From contig JADNYJ010000097.1 of NCBI GenBank assembly GCA_015501075.1, positions 62,001-126,000 on the forward strand: a DNA stretch of 64,000 nt, in the 5' to 3' direction. The notes beneath the pieces were generated by a model. That model searched no databases, was not told the DNA's origin, and saw only the letters and a list, made by a program, of their open reading frames with translations. Origin of the DNA: Gymnopilus junonius. Lineage: Eukaryota; Basidiomycota; Agaricomycetes; Agaricales; Galerinaceae. Made by a program: the position numbers and the translations under genes. Position 1 is the first letter of the stretch; every line of letters begins with the position of its first letter. Below, piece by piece: positions 58,047 through 64,000 of this stretch.

Positions 58047-58210
58047 CTATCAGATTTGCTGTTCAAGGTGTGTTCTATTTTATTCTGAAGGGCATATATT
58101 TAAATTTTACCTATCATCATATATAGGTGGTCTAATACTATTATAGGCATTCTAATACTATTTGCGAAGCAGGAAAAGCATTGTCCTGCCATGCAAAGTG
58201 GTGGCCTGCT

Positions 58211-61200
58211 AAAACAAGTTTCCCTCTGGTGAAACTATTACCATTGACTTTTTCGTAACCTCACTGGACTCCTCATGTGTTCTGGTTCTAGGATATAACT
58301 GGCTCTTCCGCTACAATCCATTGATTGACTGGAAATTGGGCCGTATTGACTTCCGTTCTGAACTACTTGACAACCCGGCTCCGACGTCATCCCATAGGCC
58401 AGCTCTGCTGCCTACACCTCCATTATTGGAACCTCCGACCCCTCCGCTTCCTCCGATTACTCCTACGGTTACTCCTCTGACCCCTCCGACCTCTGTAGCA
58501 TCTTCTGATGCACCTCGCATCTCGCTAATCAATGCAGCTGCTTTCGCAAGAGCATGCAAGTTACCTGGCGCTCAAAGTTTCACAGTTCACCTCTCCGATC
58601 CTGCCATCTCCGCTCATGCCGCTTCTGTCTCTGATGAAGCACCTGATCTGTCTAGTATTCCTCCTGAATACCATGACTTTGCGGATGTCTTCAGTAAATC
58701 TAAAGCTGACATGCTCGCACCCCATTGACCTTACGACCTCAAGATCAAGCTCGAACCTGGCACTTCCCCTCCTGTTGGAAATATGTACTCCCTTTCACAA
58801 TCCGAACTTCAATCCCTCCGAGAATTTATTGACGAGCACCTCTGAATCGGTTTCATTTGACCTTCAACCTCTCCGCATGGCACTCCGATCCTTTTCATTC
58901 GCAAAAAGGATGGATCACTATGACTTTGCATTGACTTTAGAGGATTAAACAAGATCACGAAGAAAGACCGATATCTGCTTCTGCTCATCTCCGACCTCCT
59001 GTCCACTGCTGGTAAAGCACACATCTATACGGCTATCGACCTCCGACATGCCTATCACCTAGTCTGCATAGCGGAAGGCAACGAATGGAAAACAGCGTTC
59101 TGAACACGCTATGGATCATTTGAATGGAATGTTATGCCATTTGGACTGTCCAATGCACCTGCCGTTTTTCAACGCTTCATGAACGACATACTAAGTGATT
59201 TATTAGATGTGTCTGTCATTGTTTACCTCGATGACATCCTGATCTACTCCGATGATCCTACCCAGCATAAGGAACACATTCGCAAAGTCCTCCGACATCT
59301 CCGACAACACGGTCTGTATGCCCACTCTGACAAATGCAATTTCTCTACAAACACGGTTAATTACCTTGGATTCATTCTTTCACCAGAAGGCCTCAAGATG
59401 GATGAAAGCAAGATCAAGACTATCCAAGATTGGCCCGAACCCAAGAAGATTAAGGATGTTCAATCCTTCTTAGGTTTCGTGAATTTCTACCAACGATTTA
59501 TCTCCGACTACTCCAACATCATTGTTCTGCTCACCCAACTCACTAGGAAAGGAACCCCTTGGCAATTCAATGATGCTGCTCGAAAAGCCTTCAACAAGCT
59601 CAAGAAAGCGTTTACAACTGCTCCGATACTTACTCACTGGGTTCCCGACCATCGATTATTGTGGAAACTGACGCTTCTGACTACGTGCTTGGAGCGATCC
59701 TCTCCATCCGCACCTCCGATGACGAGATTCACCCTGTTGCGTTTCACTCACGTACTTTCACAGGTCCTGAAATCAACTACAACACCCACGACAAAGAACT
59801 ACTAGCAATCTTCGACGCATTTAAAGTATGGCGACATTATCTGGAAGGCTCCGCCGCTCCGATTGACGTCATCACCGACCACAAGAATTAACGTACTTTG
59901 CAACCACTAAAGTTCTTACTCGCCGACAAGCCCACTGGTCCGAATATCTCTGCCAATTCAACCTCATCATCCGCTTCCGCCCTGGACATCTCGGTACGAA
60001 ACCTGACTCTTTAACTAGATGATGGGACATCTATCCCAAAGGGGAAATAGCGACTATGCAAGCATTAACCCAAGCAACTTCCGACCTATTTTCACCCAAG
60101 AACAACTCTCTGCATCCCTCCGTGCCACCCAACTCTTTGAACCCACCCTCCATGCAGTATCCCTCATGGACTCCGACCTACTCGACATGACATCCTCGCT
60201 GCGCTACCCTCTGACCCGGTTTACCTTGCTCACATGAAGGAACCAAAACCACACTGGTCCCTTGATCCAGATGGTTACCTCCATCATGAATCACGCATCT
60301 ATGTTCCTGATGCATCTGACCTCCGACTCCACATCCTCCGACACAAGCATGATCATATCCTCGCTGGACACCCTGGACAAAATAAGATGACTAGTCTTAT
60401 CCTTTGTGAATACACCTGGCCCGGACTACGAGACTTCGTGAAGAAGTATTGCAAATCGTGTACGACATGTATGCATTCCAAACCTCAATGACACAAACCC
60501 TACGGATTGCTCAAGCAGCTCCCGATCCCCGAACGTCCCTGGAATTCAATATCAATGGACTTTATCGAAATCCTTCCGACGTCTGATGGACACGACGCGA
60601 TCCTAGTCATTGTTGACTGACTCACCAAGCAAGCTATATTCATTCCGACCACCTCTGCTTGCACCTCCGAAGACCTTGCCATGCTTTTCGTCATTCATGT
60701 GTTCTCCAAGCACGGCATCCCCGAACACGTCACCTCCGACCGCGGACCTGAATTCGTCTCCCGCTTCTTCTGATCCTTAGGAAAAGCACTCGACATGAAA
60801 CTCCATTTCACTTCCGGATACCATCCTGAAGGCGATGGCCAGACTGAACATACTAATCAGACACTAGAGCAATACCTCCGAATTTATTGCAACTATCAGC
60901 AAGATAATTGGTCAAGTCTATTACCTCTTGCAGAGTTTGCTTACAACAACGCTCCTAGTGCTACTACTGGCATTTCACCATTCTTCGCTAATAAAGGTTA
61001 CCACCCTAACATGGCTATCCACCCCGAACGCGACCTCACCTCCACTCGCGCTCACAATTTTGTTGTTGATCTAGATGAATTACACAAAGAACTCAAGAAG
61101 CTATCGCTGAATCACAAAAGTGTTATCAAGTCTCCGCCGACCTCCGACGCACTCCGCCCCCTGACTTCCAAGTCGGACAGCAAGCATTTGTCAAAGCAAA

Positions 61201-61663
61201 GTTCTTCCACACCACACGTCCCTCCAAGAAACTCTCCGAAAAATATTACGGTCCTTTTGATATCATCGCCAAAGCTGGCACACACTCTTTTACTTTACGA
61301 CTTCCTGACTCCATGCATGGTGTTCACCCCGTTTACCACGTTTCTATGCTGGAACCGTTTACTCCGAACGATATTCCGAATCGGACTCAATCTCCGCCTC
61401 TGCCTGTTGAAGTCGAAGGCGAAATCGAATATGAAATCACTGAAGTCCTCGACTCCAAGCTTGATCAACGACGCAAGTGCAAACTATTGTACTTGGTTCG
61501 CTGGTTAGGTTATGAAGGCACTGATGAAGAACAATCCTGGCTCCCAGCTACTGAACTCGAACACGTGCCCGACCTCATCTCCGACTTTCACTCCGCTTAC
61601 CCGACAAACCCGGACCTCTTTCATCTCTCACTTAGCTTACGATTCACCAAAAAACATCATTAA
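58211..61663 (+). pseudogene. Gypsy pol: protease end, RT, RNase H, integrase, chromodomain
   Basis: In order: protease end FPSGETITIDFFV and VLGYNWLFRYNPLIDW; a Pro-rich linker; RT from SQSELQSLREFIDEHL through [44 protein letters not shown] to the catalytic VIVYLDDILIYSDD (about 59218); RNase H with VAFHSRTFTGPEINY and LLAIFDAFKVWRHYLEG; integrase with the HHCC finger (HILRHKHDHILAGH...CKSCTTC), the acidic residues in ISMDFIE and VTSDRGPEF, and GYHPEGDGQTEHTNQTLEQY; and a chromodomain (YEITEVLDSK, KLLYLVRWLGY, SWLPATELEHVPDLI). TGA codons at 58726, 58843, 58858, 58921, 59101, 60020, 60489, 60618 and 60771 replace conserved arginines, and a few one-base losses occur (for example near 59889). 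Confidence 0.88.
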
Positions 61664-61763
61664 CAAGAAAAGACAAGTATATAGAAAAAAGACAAGAAAA
61701 GAAAAAAAAAAAAAAAACTCTACAAAAACTACTATCTATTGACGAGCACGCTTTGCTGGCACC

Positions 61764-62776
61764 TCATACATCCTCATCCCTTCTAATCCTCCATCCATCC
61801 TCATCCTCCTCCTCATCCTCCTCTGAATCCGATGACTCATCCCTTTTCCTCTTCAACACCTTGACCTCTCCCTCGCTATCACTCCTCATTTCCACATCCG
61901 ACCTCTCGTCCTCCTGTTCACCCATCACTGCTCCGACTACCTCCTCCTCCGACTCCTCTGACTCATCCACCTCAACCTTCTTCCCTGGTCTAAGGCCGCC
62001 ATGACCCTCTCATACCTCTCGTTCAAATACTCTCGATTTCCTCCTGGTCCGATGGTATGTACTCCGACGCACTTGGCTCCGACGGTGCATATGGGGGATC
62101 TTGGATCCAGGACATGTCTTCCAACAAGTCCCGGATCTCCCTCAGGTATCGAGCAATGTGCTCGATACCCGGCCCTTTCTGCACCTCCGCCATCATCTTG
62201 CGCTTGGGCTTTGCCGCCCCTGTCACCTTGGCTGGTCGTACCCCCAACTCCGCCCGACCCTCCGACCCCGCAGCTCCTCCGCCGGTCTTGCAAGCTTTGC
62301 GCTGCACTCGGCAGCAGTTGCACGATGCCGCCTTGCTGGTACCCTCCCTAAAAACAAATCACAAGTCAAAAAATAAATCATAACAAAGAAACATTAAATG
62401 GGACTTACCTTGGCCATAGGCACTCTGCCCCCGCCTGCACGCACCGGATGCAGATGACTCCGTCCACCGTCTCATACACTCTGGCTGACTCCCGCGTCGC
62501 GACCACCTGCTGCTGTGCCGCAGCTGCCTTCTGCACCTTCTTCTTCCCCTTCACGGTTTTCCTCTGCTCCGCCTCTGCCGCTTTCTCTGCCTCCGCTTCG
62601 GCCACCTTCCGTGCTTCTTCCGCTGCTTCTGCATGCTCCTCTGCCTCCCGTCACCTCTGCTCCATCCGCTCCTGCTTCTGACGAAGCTCTTCCCTCTGGA
62701 GCATGAGTTTCTGCTCCTGCGCTTCGAGGTCTTCGAGGTCTTCGAAATCCTCCAAGTCGGAATCGGTGTGCGACAT
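61764..62776 (-). CDS. antisense accessory gene of the Gypsy element: coiled coil plus Zn2Cys6-like motif
   Basis: ATG 62776 (MSHTDSDLEDFEDLEDLEAQ) opens an acidic, then strongly coiled-coil N-terminus (QKLMLQREELRQKQERMEQ, EAEEHAEAAEEARKVAEAEA). Exon 1 ends in CIRCVQAGAECLWPR. A clean intron follows (GTAAGT...TTTTAG, 62410 to about 62350). Exon 2 continues SKAASCNCCRVQRKAC. Together the cysteines read C-x2-C-x6-C, spacer, C-x2-C-x6-C, the layout of the fungal Zn2Cys6 cluster. Then come a helical stretch (GIEHIARYLREIRDLLEDMS), an acidic tail and a basic patch (KVLKRKRDE). A TGA at 62653-62651 sits between two arginines and resembles CGA decay; the junction near 62030 and the exact stop are uncertain. 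It lies wholly inside the element, opposite in strand to pol. Function unknown; DNA binding is only inferred. Confidence 0.62.
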
Positions 62777-62905
62777 ATCGACAGGGGGAGGTAGAATGAT
62801 GATATTGAAGAGAGGACCAAATGAAAATTTCAAAGCAACCAAAACCAACCAGCATGTGACCATTCCCATGCACAGGCCTCAAGGTTCGGCCTAAGGGGGA
62901 AATAC

Positions 62906-63379
62906 TGTTATATACGCGCCTCCGACCAACTCTGATCTCTGACTATACGAACTCCGACCTCATGATCCCCTCGAAGTACTACAAGTCCCAGAACATGTAG
63001 ACACTTAGATTACATGTAGCTAGTCAACTCCGAGTAGCACAGAGTAACTTACACGTCTGCCTGCTCACTAGTACACGTACGGTCTCCGCTTAGTTTCCTC
63101 CGTAGTATAAAAACCTTAGAACTATTATTAGGTACCTTAGTTCGTATATTGTTCGTTAATCAATCCACGCTCTCTACTCCGCTCTCTCGTTCCGATCCGA
63201 CTCCGAAATTCGAGACAACGTCCAGACAACGGAGCGCAACACACACGTTGAAGCTGAAGTCTCAACCCTACGTCTACATACGTTACGCTAAGACCAACTC
63301 CGACACTGACGTACTCCGACGTAGCTCCGACGTGGATCTCCTCTGCCTACTCCGCCCTTCCTTCGTCGAGAACTTAACA
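62906..63379 (+). repeat. 3' LTR of the Gypsy element
   Basis: 474 bases from TGTTATATACGCGCC to GAGAACTTAACA, giving the expected TG...CA ends. It is preceded by the purine tract AAGGGGGAAATAC, the likely plus-strand primer. Confidence 0.88.
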
Positions 63380-63820
63380 CAGAGCCTATCGCATGCGTCA
63401 TCTATGCAGGGATACTTCTTTTCCCTTGCTAGTGGAGTATCAATGGCACTCCAAAATGCAGACTCTAGTATCAACGTCATCCACAATGGCAGAATACATG
63501 GCACTCTCTGACTGTGCACTGATTGTGCATGGTTTAAGATTCTATTCGAAGAACTCAGGATGTCAATCCCATATGTTCCCTTATATGGAGATAGTCATGG
63601 AGCTATTTTTAACTTGCAAAATCCCATCACCCAAAAAGGGATAAAGCACATTGAAATATGCTACCACTATATCCGGGAACAAATAGAACTTGGGAACATT
63701 AAAATAAAGCACATCCCTATGGACAAAAATGTTGCCAATATGTTCACCAAGAATCTAGGCCCTACCCTGTTCCTTAAACATAGACAGGCTCTAGGCATAG
63801 AGTTCTATCCCTTAGAATAG
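63380..63820 (+). pseudogene. copia RNase H, C-terminal part
   Basis: Downstream of the Gypsy 3' LTR the copia reading resumes: GYFFSLASGVS, then in the next frame QTLVSTSSTMAEYMALSDCA and, after another shift, VPLYGDSHGAIFNLQNPITQ, KHIEICYHYIREQIELGNIK, HIPMDKNVANMFTKNLGP, and the stop at 63818-63820. This is the end of a Ty1/copia polyprotein. It pairs with the YCDASYGDD start left of the Gypsy insertion. Confidence 0.85.
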
Positions 63821-63881
63821 AATACTGACACATCATGTCAGAACAAGTATGTGCGCTAGCGCGGCACTACTTGAGGGGGAG

Positions 63882-64000
63882 TGTTGACATGATAAGTGTC
63901 CATGTGACTACATCACATGACTCACATGACACACATGATCAGACGCATCTATATGCGACTAGATCCAGTGACGATAGAGTATTACAGTCATCTTATATGA
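63882..64000 (+). repeat. start of the copia 3' LTR, truncated by the window end
   Basis: Begins TGTTGACATGATAAGTGTCC directly after the purine tract TTGAGGGGGAG. The first 119 bases are present; they contain repeated CACATGA words. No matching 5' LTR was found to the left. Confidence 0.75.

Larger units (their letters stand above)
56613..58210. mobile_element. unclassified ~1.6-kb insert inside the Gypsy protease
   Basis: Protease reading stops after SIPITL and picks up 1.6 kb later at FPSGETITIDFFV, so this stretch is foreign to the element. It is AT-rich, has no protein domain on either strand, and holds two features: a pair of ~110-bp direct repeats with conserved hairpins (56733-56843 and 57938-58046), and between them a tract (57000-57570) dense in AACTGG/CCAGTT words in both orientations. 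It could be a non-autonomous element of one or two layers. Exact ends are uncertain by some tens of bases. Confidence 0.6.
54521..63379 (+). mobile_element. Ty3/Gypsy chromovirus inserted in the copia RNase H
   Basis: Two LTRs (54528-54993 and 62906-63379) differ at roughly two dozen positions, mostly CpG/TpG changes and one-base gaps, so the insertion is fairly recent. Between them, on the plus strand: gag with a zinc knuckle, protease, reverse transcriptase, RNase H, integrase and a C-terminal chromodomain, which places it among the chromoviruses. An antisense gene lies before the 3' LTR and a ~1.6-kb insert splits the protease. CAGAG occurs at 54516-54520 and at 63380-63384, a candidate 5-bp target duplication if the 5' LTR edge is at 54521. 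Copia RNase H resumes after 63380. About a dozen TGA codons interrupt the coding regions. Confidence 0.9.
48474..64000 (+). mobile_element. degenerate Ty1/copia retrotransposon split by nested insertions
   Basis: The parts appear in copia order on the plus strand: gag and protease (48474-49846), [hAT element], reverse transcriptase (53068-54520), [Gypsy element], the end of RNase H (63380-63820), a purine tract TTGAGGGGGA and the start of a 3' LTR (63882 onward, cut by the window end). Integrase is absent. The sequence TGTTGACATGATAAG that opens the 3' LTR was not found upstream of gag, so the 5' LTR is missing, truncated or too diverged to see. Conserved arginines are replaced by TGA or TGC/TGT codons, and several one-base losses occur. 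The element cannot encode its own movement. Confidence 0.85.

Noticed and set aside
61680..61730. Poly-A rich stretch after the chromodomain as a retroposed poly(A) tail
   Set aside because: It lies inside the LTR element between pol and the antisense gene and has no target duplication.
1..64000. CRISPR arrays, bacterial operons or phage genes
   Set aside because: No regularly spaced repeats or prokaryotic gene organisation; introns and domain families are fungal.

Overview
The window looks like nuclear DNA of a mushroom-forming basidiomycete (Agaricomycetes). The genes carry many short introns of about 40-70 bases with GT...AG ends and CTAAC/CTGAC-type branch sites, some exons are only 20-40 bases long, and several families are typical of this group: a DUF6699 protein, expanded F-box-like proteins, a stand-alone NACHT NTPase, a PHD-finger fragment and layered LTR retrotransposons. 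No bacterial-style operons, Shine-Dalgarno sites or CRISPR arrays are present. Assignments rest on reading motifs by eye; no database search was run.

Positions 1-26.4 kb are conserved housekeeping territory: the 3' end of an unidentified gene, a tRNA-Ile(AAU), a large Gln/Pro-rich protein with two RING-type fingers, a 14-exon DUF6699 gene on the minus strand, the snoRNP core protein NOP56, a small coiled-coil gene, an F-box-like gene, an unknown 520-residue gene, a small single-pass membrane protein and a CRAL-TRIO/RhoGAP gene of the p50RhoGAP type.

Positions 26.8-46.7 kb are an accessory, family-expanded region: three related coiled-coil/F-box-like genes (two in a tandem duplication, one of which has lost its F-box in frame), three aldo/keto reductase genes in tandem (one intact, two broken, the broken two sharing a C-terminal extension with a predicted membrane anchor), a NACHT NTPase resembling fungal NLRs, a BTB/POZ protein and a COMT-type O-methyltransferase.

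Positions about 47.4-64 kb are transposon on transposon. A degenerate Ty1/copia element (gag and protease, reverse transcriptase, RNase H, then a 3' LTR cut by the window end) has been split by an antisense hAT DNA transposon that now stands where integrase should be, and again by a Ty3/Gypsy chromovirus with both LTRs. The chromovirus is itself split by a roughly 1.6-kb insert with internal direct repeats and hairpins. Between its chromodomain and its 3' LTR the chromovirus carries an antisense, intron-containing gene with a coiled coil, a Zn2Cys6-like cysteine pattern and an acidic tail. Almost all in-frame stops in the retroelements are TGA where a conserved arginine is expected, as CpG deamination of CGA would give.

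Many otherwise conserved host genes (NOP56, RhoGAP, the F-box genes, NACHT, BTB, O-methyltransferase) each show one or a few apparent single-base deletions, mostly inside short homopolymers. This points to consensus errors at least as much as to pseudogenes, so genes with only such lesions are annotated as genes and the lesion is noted.
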